Source of the DNA: CAYNWK01 sp964400875
GTDB taxonomy: Bacteria; Chloroflexota; Anaerolineae; Anaerolineales; UBA4823
NCBI GenBank assembly: GCA_964400875.1
Contig: CAYNWK010000065.1
Location: 1 to 23,108, forward strand
DNA: 23,108 nt
Direction: 5' to 3'
In this document: positions 17,057 to 23,108 of the stretch, piece after piece
Position numbering within the stretch: the first letter of the stretch is position 1
Layout: each line of letters opens with the position of its first letter
Translations under genes and position numbers: made by a program
Notes under the pieces: generated by a model
The model's database searches: none
Seen by the model: only the letters and a program-made list of their open reading frames with translations
Told to the model about the DNA's origin: nothing

Positions 17057-18247
17057 ATGGAAATCCGCTCGACAAAAATGCATCGCTTTTATTTCAGCAA
17101 GCTGAGTAACCTGTACTTGTTTTATCTGTTCTTGTGCAATTTCGGTATCTTGTTCGTTGGTATGGGCCTCTTCCCGATCTTGCCGCTTTACGCCGGGAAT
17201 TTCGGAGCCAGCCCTGCCACGATCGGCATTTACTTGGCGCTGACCTATGCCGCCATCACAGCAGGCTCGATGACCACCAGCTGGATGGCCAGTCGTTTCA
17301 CCCGCAAAAGAGTATACGTGGTTATGGGCTTAGCCGGCATTCCGGCGTTGGTTTTGATGGGCCAGGCCCAGGCGCTGTGGCAGGTGATCCTCCTGACCGC
17401 GATCATTTGGTTCACCGGCGGCGTCGGCCTATCGCTGACCAACGTATATACCGGTTTGTTCGCTGCCGAAAGCAGCCGGGGAAGATCTTTCGGCATGCTG
17501 GCTCTTGCTCAGCCGCTGGGAGCGGTGCTGGGCGGGCTGGCCATAGCCTGGGTAATCAACTGGCAGGGCTATCCCTGGATGTTCGTCGCCCTGGCCGCCG
17601 TATGGTCGCTTTGGCCCTTCATAGCAATCTTCAAAATTCACGACCGGGTAGCTATCGCCACGGCGACCAAAAATAAGGCAACCGCCCTGGTATCGCTGCG
17701 CTCGATAGGAACCTTTCAGCTGCTGGCCGCGGCCGCGTTGCTCTCCGCACTGACCATCAGCGTGGGACGTCTGGGGCTGTCGCTGTCGATGGATGCGCAC
17801 GACTTCTCTGCCAGCGCGGTGAGCAGCGTCAACGTCGTCGCCGGCCTGGTGACTTTGCCGCTGGTGTTCTTGATGGGTACGCTCTCCGACCGCTTCGGAC
17901 GCAAGCAGATGCTCATGTTAAGTTACCTGATTACTGCAGGCAGCATGCTGGCTCTGATCGGCGCGGCCCAGCTGTGGCATTTCTGGCCGGCCGCGGCCAT
18001 GTCGGTCGCGGCGATGACGGCAACCCGTTCGCTGGGGCCGGCGCTGGCCACCGACTTGCTTTCCCCGAGTGCTCTCGACCGCGGCCTGCCCTGGATCAAC
18101 GCCGTCAACTGGATCGCCAGCATCATCGGCTTCGCCGTCAGCGGTTATGGCATGGAAGTGGTAGGCGCCAATTCCCTCTACCTGCTGGCTGCCGCTGTGA
18201 CGGGGGTCGCCGTGCTTGCCCTCAGCCTGATTCGCTGCGAGCGCTGA
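17057..18247 (+). CDS. MFS transporter
   Basis: From the ATG at 17057 this is a 396-aa protein with about twelve membrane helices, the normal size for a major facilitator. The first half carries NFGASPATIGIYLALTYAA and, in the loop between helices 2 and 3, SRFTRKRVYVV (about 78-88). The second half carries the matching motif MGTLSDRFGRKQML (about 271-284), the conserved MFS motif A. It is probably a proton-coupled exporter of a small molecule; the substrate is unknown. The frame also opens earlier with TTG (16973) and ATG (17012), but 17057 has an AAAGGAAAG ribosome-binding site and starts just before the first helix. It is likely co-transcribed with the ParB-like gene. Confidence 0.88.
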   Translation: MEIRSTKMHRFYFSKLSNLYLFYLFLCNFGILFVGMGLFPILPLYAGNFGASPATIGIYLALTYAAITAGSMTTSWMASRFTRKRVYVVMGLAGIPALVLMGQAQALWQVILLTAIIWFTGGVGLSLTNVYTGLFAAESSRGRSFGMLALAQPLGAVLGGLAIAWVINWQGYPWMFVALAAVWSLWPFIAIFKIHDRVAIATATKNKATALVSLRSIGTFQLLAAAALLSALTISVGRLGLSLSMDAHDFSASAVSSVNVVAGLVTLPLVFLMGTLSDRFGRKQMLMLSYLITAGSMLALIGAAQLWHFWPAAAMSVAAMTATRSLGPALATDLLSPSALDRGLPWINAVNWIASIIGFAVSGYGMEVVGANSLYLLAAAVTGVAVLALSLIRCER

Positions 18248-18254
18248 TCTACAG

Positions 18255-18275
18255 GCCAGGGCGAATTCGCCTGGC
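18255..18275 (+). terminator. Hairpin after the MFS gene
   Basis: GCCAGG (18255-18260) pairs with CCTGGC (18270-18275) around a 9-nt loop that can add two more pairs. It lies 8 bp after the MFS stop. No U-rich tract follows, so it is a weak intrinsic terminator or an mRNA 3'-end stabiliser. Confidence 0.4.
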
Positions 18276-18342
18276 ATTGCCAGACGTTCTACCCCAGCCT
18301 TGACACGCAGCACTAATCATTTTCCCAAATATCGAGGATCGG

Positions 18343-18375
18343 GGGTTCGAGTGGAGCAATGTTCCACTCGAACCC
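18343..18375. repeat. Perfect 13-bp inverted repeat
   Basis: GGGTTCGAGTGGA (18343-18355) is the exact reverse complement of 18363-18375, with a 7-nt loop. An outer ATCGA/TCGAT pair (18331-18335 and 18376-18380) extends it across an asymmetric bulge. It could be a terminator lacking a U-tract, an operator, or a small repeated palindromic element. The GGTTCGA string resembles a tRNA T-arm, but no tRNA surrounds it. Confidence 0.6.
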
Positions 18376-18444
18376 TCGATTTCTCACTTCGGATTGTGGA
18401 ATTCCGTCAGGATGTGATTTCCCTAACGAATATGCAAGCTTGTG

Positions 18445-18472
18445 TTGATCTTTTCACAAATGAGGGTATAAT
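18445..18472 (+). promoter_or_regulatory. Promoter of the structured leader
   Basis: TTGATC (18445-18450) is followed by a 16-nt spacer and a perfect TATAAT (18467-18472). Transcription should start near 18479. This is one of only two perfect TATAAT hexamers I noted next to genes in this window. Confidence 0.6.
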
Positions 18473-18478
18473 AAGATT

Positions 18479-18664
18479 ATGTAAATTGCATATCGTTCAG
18501 CAATGAGCTTCGCACAATCTTCGGGAAATTCCACCGGTCCCGGAGGACAACACTTCACCCATTCAAAGCCGCGGCAATCCAGCCGGCGGCTTTTGTGTCC
18601 TACCAACCGCAGCAAGCCGCTGCATAGTAGCCCGGTTGAGCTGGCGGAGCGCCTAGCTCCCGGG
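18479..18664 (+). ncRNA. Candidate structured RNA (leader or sRNA), family not recognised
   Basis: Downstream of the TATAAT promoter are three nested or successive stems. An outer AGGACA/TGTCCT (18544-18549, 18596-18601) encloses a GC-rich hairpin ending in TTTT. GCAGC-N5-GCTGC lies at 18609-18623. A 14-bp stem at 18631-18664 is made of CCCGG/CCGGG, GAGCT/AGCTC and GGCG/CGCC with a GAG loop. If transcription stops at the first hairpin the product is an RNA of about 115 nt; if it reads through, the leader is about 310 nt. It matches no riboswitch consensus that I know. The 3' boundary is uncertain. Confidence 0.4.
18565..18594 (+). terminator. Intrinsic terminator or attenuator hairpin
   Basis: AAAGCCGC (18565-18572) pairs with GCGGCTTT (18586-18593). 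An inner GGC/GCC closes a 6-nt loop with one bulged G, and TTTT (18591-18594) runs off the stem. This is the best intrinsic-terminator shape in the window. Because it lies about 90 nt after the promoter and 200 bp before the coiled-coil gene, it may end a small RNA or act as an attenuator. Confidence 0.5.
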
Positions 18665-18792
18665 GGCGGCTTGAACCCTTAGAAGTTACGAAGTTTGCAA
18701 GGAAACCGGGGCATCAGGGCATCAGCGCCCGCTGAACCCCCAATAATTCCCTCAGTGGGTAATTTCTAACCCGAAAGGATTGGAGGTGGAAG

Positions 18793-19095
18793 ATGGATCC
18801 GAGAGAAGAGTACTTGAAACAGACTGAGGCTCGCGTGTTGAAACTCGGCTCCGACTTGACCATGATCCGGGTAAGACTCGAACAATCCAAGCTAGAAGCG
18901 CGCCTAGAGGACGACCAACCGGTGAAGGAACTCAGCACCCGCTACACACGTGCGCGTGACAAGCTGCAAAGGCTCAAGGAAGTAGGCAAATCTTCTTGGA
19001 GCAACCACCAAACGGAGCTCGAAGAAGATCTGGTCGAGCTGCAGCGCTCGATCAACGATGTTGGCATGTGGGTGTACACCCGCTCAGCCCGGTAA
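18793..19095 (+). CDS. Small coiled-coil protein
   Basis: This 100-aa, highly charged, helical protein has no signal or membrane segment. Residues 3-45 and 46-90 look like two coiled-coil helices rich in Glu, Lys, Arg and Leu, joined around DDQPVKEL; a helical hairpin is likely. I do not recognise the family. It resembles short coiled-coil proteins often annotated as hypothetical. The start is well supported: GGAGGTG (18782-18788) lies 4 nt before the ATG. It sits behind the long structured leader, so its expression may be controlled there. The next gene begins 34 bp downstream. Confidence 0.8.
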   Translation: MDPREEYLKQTEARVLKLGSDLTMIRVRLEQSKLEARLEDDQPVKELSTRYTRARDKLQRLKEVGKSSWSNHQTELEEDLVELQRSINDVGMWVYTRSAR

Positions 19096-19117
19096 ATTCA
19101 GCGCCGCACGATCGCGG

Positions 19118-19123
19118 TAGAAT
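19118..19123 (+). promoter_or_regulatory. -10 box for a probably leaderless methyltransferase transcript
   Basis: TAGAAT is followed by CCCGGC and then the ATG at 19130, exactly 6 nt. No Shine-Dalgarno lies before this ATG. The box is in the 34-bp gap after the coiled-coil gene, so the methyltransferase may have its own promoter even if it is also read from upstream. Confidence 0.5.
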
Positions 19124-19129
19124 CCCGGC

Positions 19130-19816
19130 ATGCCCCATTCGATGAACGAGGTCAGCCCGGTACACCGCACGAAGGAAGATGCCCGGGCCACCTACAACCG
19201 CCTGAGCAGTATCTACGATCTGCTAGCGGGGAGCAGCGAAAAGCCTTACCGGGAAGAAGGCCTAAAGATGCTCGCCGTCCAGCCTGGCGAGGTGGTGTTG
19301 GAGATCGGCTACGGCACCGGGCAAGCGCTGGTTCAACTGGCCAGTGTGGTGGGCCCGCTGGGAGAAGTTTACGGCATCGATATCTCCCCAGGCATGTGGG
19401 AGATCGCCCGGGAGCGAATCGCTGGGGCCGGCTTGGCTCATCAGGTCGCGCTCGAAGTCGGCGATGCTGCCCAGCTGCCTTTTGCAAGGGATTTCTTCGA
19501 TGCGGTCTTTCTGAGCTTCACCCTGGAGCTGTTCGACACCCCCGAAATCCCCCAGGTGTTAGCCGAGTGCCGCCGGGTCTTGAAAAGCGACGGGCGGCTG
19601 GGCGTGGTCTCCCTGGCGAAAGCCGGGCGTGGCAATTTGGCCGTGCAGCTTTACGAATGGGCCCACCGTCAGTTTCCTAAATTCATTGATTGCCGGCCGA
19701 TCTACGTCCGTGCGGCATTAGAAGCGGCCGGCTTTTCCATCCAGGGGGCCAAAAAGCGCGCCATGTGGGGGCTGCCCGTGACGATCGTGTGGGCGTGGCC
19801 TGATAAAGCAGCATAA
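19130..19816 (+). CDS. Class I SAM-dependent methyltransferase, UbiE-like
   Basis: This 228-aa soluble protein has the Rossmann-like methyltransferase fold. Motif I is VVLEIGYGTGQAL (about 55-67), post-I is YGIDISPGMWEIARERI (about 82-98), motif II is LEVGDAAQLPFARDFFDAVFLSFTLELF, and motif III is LKSDGRLGVVSL. The N-terminal ARATYNRLSSIYDLLAG is typical of UbiE/COQ5 and PmtA-type enzymes that methylate quinone precursors or phospholipid head groups. The substrate cannot be decided, and no menaquinone or lipid genes lie nearby. A second ATG at 19142 is possible, but the -10 placement favours 19130. Confidence 0.86.
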   Translation: MPHSMNEVSPVHRTKEDARATYNRLSSIYDLLAGSSEKPYREEGLKMLAVQPGEVVLEIGYGTGQALVQLASVVGPLGEVYGIDISPGMWEIARERIAGAGLAHQVALEVGDAAQLPFARDFFDAVFLSFTLELFDTPEIPQVLAECRRVLKSDGRLGVVSLAKAGRGNLAVQLYEWAHRQFPKFIDCRPIYVRAALEAAGFSIQGAKKRAMWGLPVTIVWAWPDKAA

Positions 19817-19895
19817 TTTGCAATTCTTATAGATCCTCCCTTTTTTCTCCAAAATCTTAACCTGCGCCTAACAATACCATAAGCCCAAACGGGTA

Positions 19896-19924
19896 TTGAA
19901 ATCAGACGGTGTGTGGAATAATCT
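19896..19924 (+). promoter_or_regulatory. Weak candidate promoter for the DUF5060 gene
   Basis: TTGAAA (19896-19901) is followed by AATAAT at a 15-nt spacing (19917-19922) or TAATCT at a 17-nt spacing (19919-19924). Either gives a leader of about 60 nt before the ribosome-binding site GGAGG at 19977-19981. Confidence 0.35.
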
Positions 19925-19991
19925 TCCGCATACTGTTTTATTTCGTTGAAATTGTGTCGGTGTTTTACAGCTACCCGGAGGCCTCTTTTTG

Positions 19992-22943
19992 ATGACATCC
20001 CAGCCCGGCCTTTATTCCACGCACCATTTTGTCGGCAGGTTGAAGAGCCCTGCAATCTGGGCTCCCCTGATTTTTCCCCTCACCTTGTTCTTACTGACGG
20101 TTAGCTTCTTTTCATGGCAGTCTGCCGCCGCGTTGGAAGGCGAAGAGCTGGACAGCTTTCCAAAGTGGGGCAAAGTAGAGCTTGAATTCGCCGGACCGGC
20201 GATCAGTGGGCCTGACGATCCGCTCAACCCCTTCGCCATCCACGTAAAGGTCTCATTCAACGGACCGGGAGGCCAGGTGTTCGTGATCCCGGCCTTCTTC
20301 GACGGCGATGGCGCCGGTGGGTTGGCCGGAGATATCTGGAAGGTGCGTTTCTCCCCTGATGAGGTGGGTGTCTGGACGTACACCAGTGCGAGCGAGGAGC
20401 CCTTGTTGGACGGTCACAGCGGCACCTTCACGGTGACCGAACCGGTCGGCTGCCAAAACGAGAACCCGAATGGGTTGCCCGAGCTGTACTGTGTTGGTCG
20501 ATTGGAATATACCGGCCGGCATTACCTGAAATTCGCCGACGGAGGTTACTGGATCAAAGGCGGCATTGACGATCCGGAGAACTTCTTGGGATCGGCTTTT
20601 GGTGATTGGGCTGCCAAGCGCGCCGCCATCGACTACCTGAGCAGCAAAGGCGTCAACAGCGTCTACCTGATCACCAACAACATTGACGGCGACGACCGCG
20701 ACGTGTGGCCCTGGCTTGGCGCGACCCAGGAGGAGGCTAAGTCCAACTCAGACTGGTTCGACGTCGCCAGGCTGCAAGCCTGGGAGGATTTCTTCAGCTA
20801 CGTGCAAAGCCGGGGCATCGTTTTGCACCTTGTCTTGGAGGACGACGGGGCCTGGCATGCATTCGACCGCGCCGCTTACTACCGGGAGATGGTCGCCCGC
20901 TTCGGCCACCATCCCGGTTTGATTTGGAACATCGGCGAAGAGGCCGACGAAAACTACAGCGATGCCGAACAAATCGACTTCGCCGTCCTGCTCGGGAACA
21001 GCGATCCGTATGGCCATCCCATCACCGTCCATCGCAAGCCGAGCTGGCCCTTCCTGGGAAACGAAAACTTCGACCTGACCAGCATGCAGGTGGGAAACGG
21101 CGCCGGCAATTTCACCGAGGAGAAATTGCCGGTTTACAGTGCCGTCGTCAACGCCCACCGGGAAGCAAGCGCGGCTGCTGGAAGACCGATCCCGATCATG
21201 ATCGACGAGACCCCGCAGATCACGGAAGTAAACCCTGCAGTGCGGGATAAAATGCGCACGCAGGTACTCTACCCGATCTTTTTAAGCGGCGGCAATTACG
21301 AATTGCATTACTTTACTGGCGATAGTCGCAACCCACCGCTGCCTTTAGCCGACCTCGGTGTCTTGCTGGACGATATGCTCCGGGCGCGCCTGTTCTCCGC
21401 TTCACTGCCGTTTTATCAAATGAGCTCGTGCAACCAGTTGCTCTCCACGGATCGGGGCTGGTCCTGTTTTGGGCAAATCGACCAGGTCTACGTCGTCTAT
21501 TTTGCCTCCGGCGGGCAAATCTCGCTCGATCTGAGCGCAGCAACCGGTGAGTTCGACGTCTCCTGGTTCGATCCTCGCAGCGGAGTCGCCACGCCTGCAG
21601 GCAACGCAGCCGGCGGCGGGTGGTTCTCCTTCCAAGCGCCGGACAACCAGGACTGGGTGCTGTTGTTGGAAAAACCCGCTCCAGAACCCACCCCCACCTT
21701 CACACCCGAACCGACGGATACGCCAACGCCCACAGACACGCCAACCGCCATACTGCCGGACACGGCAACACCTTTGCCGACCGTAACAAAGACTTCTCTA
21801 CCCACGGACACAGCAACGCCATTATCGACGGGCACACCGACACCGTTGCCAACGGATACTGCGATCCCTTGGCCGACCGATACTCCCACACAAACCGATA
21901 CGATAACGCCGCAACCCACGGACACTGCCACACCGTCAGATACGCCATCACCGTTGCCGACCGATACGGCTACGCCCCTGCCGACCGAGACTGGGACCCC
22001 ATTGCCAACGGATACTACGACTCCATTACCCACGGACACGCCAATGCCACTTCCGACGGATACTCCTACGCCTTCATTTACACCAACGGCCTTTCCAACG
22101 AACACGCCAACGCCGCTACCGACGAATACACCAACCCCGCCGCCGACAAATACTCCAACGTCTACGTTTACGGCAACACCTCTGCCAACCGATACACCTA
22201 CCACAACGGACACGCCAACTCCCCTGGCGACCGGCACGCCTATACCAACAGAAACACCGACACCCCTGCCGACCGGCACGCCTCTACCAACGGATACGCC
22301 GACATATACTGCGACGCCGCTGCCGACGGAAACAGCCACCCCCTATTCCCCCGCGCTTCTGGTCGATGATTTCGCCAGAGCGGATGGCGACCAGCTGGGG
22401 AACGGCTGGACCGAAGTAGAAACCCCCGACGGGCAGGTTGGCCTGTCCGGCGAGCGCATGTGTTTCCTGGATAGCTCGGATCTAAACGACCGCCCCCAGG
22501 CCCAGCACAGCTTCCAGCAAGTTAGCAACGACCTGCTGCTTTGGCAGTTCGCCTTCGATTGGCAGCGAACGGGGAACGAAAATAATTACCAGTTGTTCAT
22601 GCAGCTCGGGGATGGCGCGCTGATGAGCGTCGATTCCCAGGACGCAGGGGTTGGCGTCAATCTGGTCTGGACGAGCTTCGGACGCATTCAGGAGCTCCTG
22701 GGCTACCAGGCAGGCGGAACGAGATTCTCGCTGGTCCCGGTCAGCGGCTCCGCAATGGTGAGCGTGCTTGCGGATGTCAGTGCCAAGACCTTCCAGGTCT
22801 CGGTGAACGGCGCCCTTGTGGGGGCAAACCTGCCCTTCGACCAGGGCGTCAGCCTGGACTCGGTGCGCTACTTCACCGACGGGCTTAATGAAATTTATTT
22901 TTCCGGGGGCTGTTTCGACGACGTCTTGATCGAAGCACAGTAA
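19992..22943 (+). CDS. Secreted DUF5060/glycosidase-like protein with Thr-Pro linker
   Basis: From the ATG at 19992 this is 983 aa. A signal peptide (about 18-48, ending SAAALEG) exports it. Residues 52-150 match a DUF5060 beta-sandwich (KWGKVELEF, SPDEVGVWTYT). About 165-460 forms a TIM-barrel-like region of the DUF4038/apiosidase kind: LVLEDDGAWH, LIWNIGEEADENY with E316/E317 as candidate acid/base, and PIMIDETPQ with E406 as candidate nucleophile. A small beta domain follows (to about 560). A PTDTP-type linker covers about 563-787, and a concanavalin-like domain 788-983 (LVDDFARADGDQLGNGW, GGCFDDVLIEAQ). It probably binds and cleaves a polysaccharide outside the cell. A TTG at 19989 also lies in frame; GGAGG at 19977-19981 fits either start. 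Confidence 0.85.
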   Translation: MTSQPGLYSTHHFVGRLKSPAIWAPLIFPLTLFLLTVSFFSWQSAAALEGEELDSFPKWGKVELEFAGPAISGPDDPLNPFAIHVKVSFNGPGGQVFVIPAFFDGDGAGGLAGDIWKVRFSPDEVGVWTYTSASEEPLLDGHSGTFTVTEPVGCQNENPNGLPELYCVGRLEYTGRHYLKFADGGYWIKGGIDDPENFLGSAFGDWAAKRAAIDYLSSKGVNSVYLITNNIDGDDRDVWPWLGATQEEAKSNSDWFDVARLQAWEDFFSYVQSRGIVLHLVLEDDGAWHAFDRAAYYREMVARFGHHPGLIWNIGEEADENYSDAEQIDFAVLLGNSDPYGHPITVHRKPSWPFLGNENFDLTSMQVGNGAGNFTEEKLPVYSAVVNAHREASAAAGRPIPIMIDETPQITEVNPAVRDKMRTQVLYPIFLSGGNYELHYFTGDSRNPPLPLADLGVLLDDMLRARLFSASLPFYQMSSCNQLLSTDRGWSCFGQIDQVYVVYFASGGQISLDLSAATGEFDVSWFDPRSGVATPAGNAAGGGWFSFQAPDNQDWVLLLEKPAPEPTPTFTPEPTDTPTPTDTPTAILPDTATPLPTVTKTSLPTDTATPLSTGTPTPLPTDTAIPWPTDTPTQTDTITPQPTDTATPSDTPSPLPTDTATPLPTETGTPLPTDTTTPLPTDTPMPLPTDTPTPSFTPTAFPTNTPTPLPTNTPTPPPTNTPTSTFTATPLPTDTPTTTDTPTPLATGTPIPTETPTPLPTGTPLPTDTPTYTATPLPTETATPYSPALLVDDFARADGDQLGNGWTEVETPDGQVGLSGERMCFLDSSDLNDRPQAQHSFQQVSNDLLLWQFAFDWQRTGNENNYQLFMQLGDGALMSVDSQDAGVGVNLVWTSFGRIQELLGYQAGGTRFSLVPVSGSAMVSVLADVSAKTFQVSVNGALVGANLPFDQGVSLDSVRYFTDGLNEIYFSGGCFDDVLIEAQ
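21678..22352 (+). repeat. Thr-Pro-rich degenerate tandem repeat
   Basis: About 225 codons repeat PTDTPTP/LPTDTATP-like units with periods of about 6, 12 or 18-24 nt, as a linker between the catalytic part and the C-terminal domain of the DUF5060 protein. Third positions vary between copies, so the repeat is old or kept at protein level rather than recently amplified. The composition keeps other frames open, including a long glycine/valine antisense frame. Such linkers are often glycosylated in secreted bacterial proteins. Confidence 0.85.
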
Positions 22944-22971
22944 CCCGGATCCTATGGGGGAGCCGCTGCTG

Positions 22972-23002
22972 GTGCGGGGACGCTGTAGCAGCGTCCCCGC
23001 AC
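22972..23002. terminator. Perfect 13-bp hairpin after the DUF5060 gene
   Basis: GTGCGGGGACGCT (22972-22984) is the exact reverse complement of 22990-23002 around the 5-nt loop GTAGC. It lies 29 bp after the stop and just before the promoter of the next gene. No U-tract follows, so it is either a factor-assisted terminator or a small palindromic repeat. It contains the nonamer GGGGACGCT also found twice upstream of the ParB-like gene. Confidence 0.55.
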
Positions 23003-23019
23003 CTAAAGGCCGTATATAC

Positions 23020-23025
23020 TATAAT
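23020..23025 (+). promoter_or_regulatory. -10 box for the gene at the right edge
   Basis: A perfect TATAAT lies within an AT-rich tract (TATATACTATAATATAG). The start would be near 23032, giving a leader of about 46 nt. The -35 position falls at the foot of the hairpin (22997-23002) and does not match TTGACA, so an activator or an extended contact may be needed. Confidence 0.45.
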
Positions 23026-23078
23026 ATAGCCATCAAGAACCGGAACTTTCTGCTGAAAACATCGCTGGAGGTATTTAA

Positions 23079-23108
23079 ATGACCACAAAAGAAAAGGTCA
23101 AGAAAACC
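23079..23108 (+). CDS. Start of a gene cut by the window edge
   Basis: GGAGG (23067-23071) lies 7 nt before an ATG that opens the frame MTTKEKVKKT and runs off the window. The strong ribosome-binding site and the TATAAT upstream support a real start. Ten residues, mostly charged, are too few to name the protein. Confidence 0.6.
   Translation, partial: MTTKEKVKKT

Larger units (their letters stand above)
18248..18792. other. 545-bp non-coding region with hairpins and a promoter
   Basis: No convincing coding sequence lies between the MFS gene and the coiled-coil gene. The left part holds the hairpin at 18255 and the long inverted repeat at 18343. A promoter at 18445-18472 then opens a stretch rich in stable stems (18544-18601, 18609-18623, 18631-18664) that ends at the ribosome-binding site of the gene at 18793. 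This right part is a candidate structured leader or small RNA. Confidence 0.6.

Noticed and set aside
18343..18375. Inverted repeat considered as part of a tRNA or attachment site
   Set aside because: Only the GGTTCGA string resembles a T-arm. No other tRNA arms, integrase gene or duplicated att sequence is present.
18300..18506. 68-aa open frame across the inverted repeat and the promoter
   Set aside because: It has no ribosome-binding site, runs through a perfect inverted repeat and a TATAAT box, and shows no recognisable protein features.
21497..22339. 280-aa open frame on the minus strand, rich in Gly and Val
   Set aside because: It is the antisense reading of the Thr-Pro repeat, which keeps other frames open by composition. 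Its start and end follow the repeat, and it has no supporting signals.
1..23108. CRISPR arrays, insertion sequences, integrases or toxin-antitoxin pairs
   Set aside because: No regularly spaced direct repeats, transposase motifs, integrase motifs or small paired genes were found on either strand.

Overview
The window looks like a GC-rich chromosomal stretch of a Chloroflexota bacterium, most likely of the Anaerolineae. This is inferred from the gene content: a DUF2298/YYY multi-membrane protein, a DUF6483 protein, a DUF1614 membrane protein, a BTAD/NB-ARC/TPR regulator, a ParB-like small protein, and secreted proteins with Thr-Pro-rich linkers. No rRNA, tRNA, CRISPR array, insertion sequence or phage gene was found.

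Left edge (1-214): a promoter facing left (TTGACA, 17 bp spacer, TAAATT) is followed by a GAAC-N4-GTTC palindrome resembling a Gram-positive LexA box, then a ribosome-binding site with a 9-codon ORF. The gene it serves lies outside the window.

Minus-strand cluster (10180 down to 215): eight closely spaced genes encode, in order of transcription, an FmdE-family zinc protein, a sigma-factor-like protein tethered to the membrane and carrying two beta-propellers, the DUF2298 protein, a DUF1614 protein, a YbgC-like thioesterase, a cupin, a DUF6483 protein and a zinc-dependent dehydrogenase. Gaps run from -4 to +55 bp, so much of this could be co-transcribed. Extra -10-like boxes sit before fmdE and before the DUF2298 gene.

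Centre (10181-16449): a 424-bp divergent intergenic region leads rightward to a secreted HExxH metallopeptidase. That gene converges, 5 bp apart, on a 1194-aa BTAD/NB-ARC/TPR transcriptional regulator. The regulator is divergent from a ParB-like protein and an MFS transporter, which makes those two plausible targets.

Right part (16450-23108, all plus strand): ParB-like protein, MFS transporter, then a 545-bp non-coding stretch with a strong inverted repeat, a promoter and several stable hairpins (a candidate structured leader or small RNA). After it come a small coiled-coil protein, a class I methyltransferase, a large secreted DUF5060/glycosidase-like protein with a Thr-Pro linker of about 225 residues, a 13-bp perfect hairpin, and the first ten codons of another gene.

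The most notable points are the sigma-like/TM/TolB-like/WD40 fusion; the repeated arrangement TANNNT-N6-ATG before three unrelated genes, which suggests leaderless transcripts; the structured region at 18479-18792; and the LexA-like operator at the left edge. No complete new defence or biosynthetic system is demonstrable from this sequence alone.
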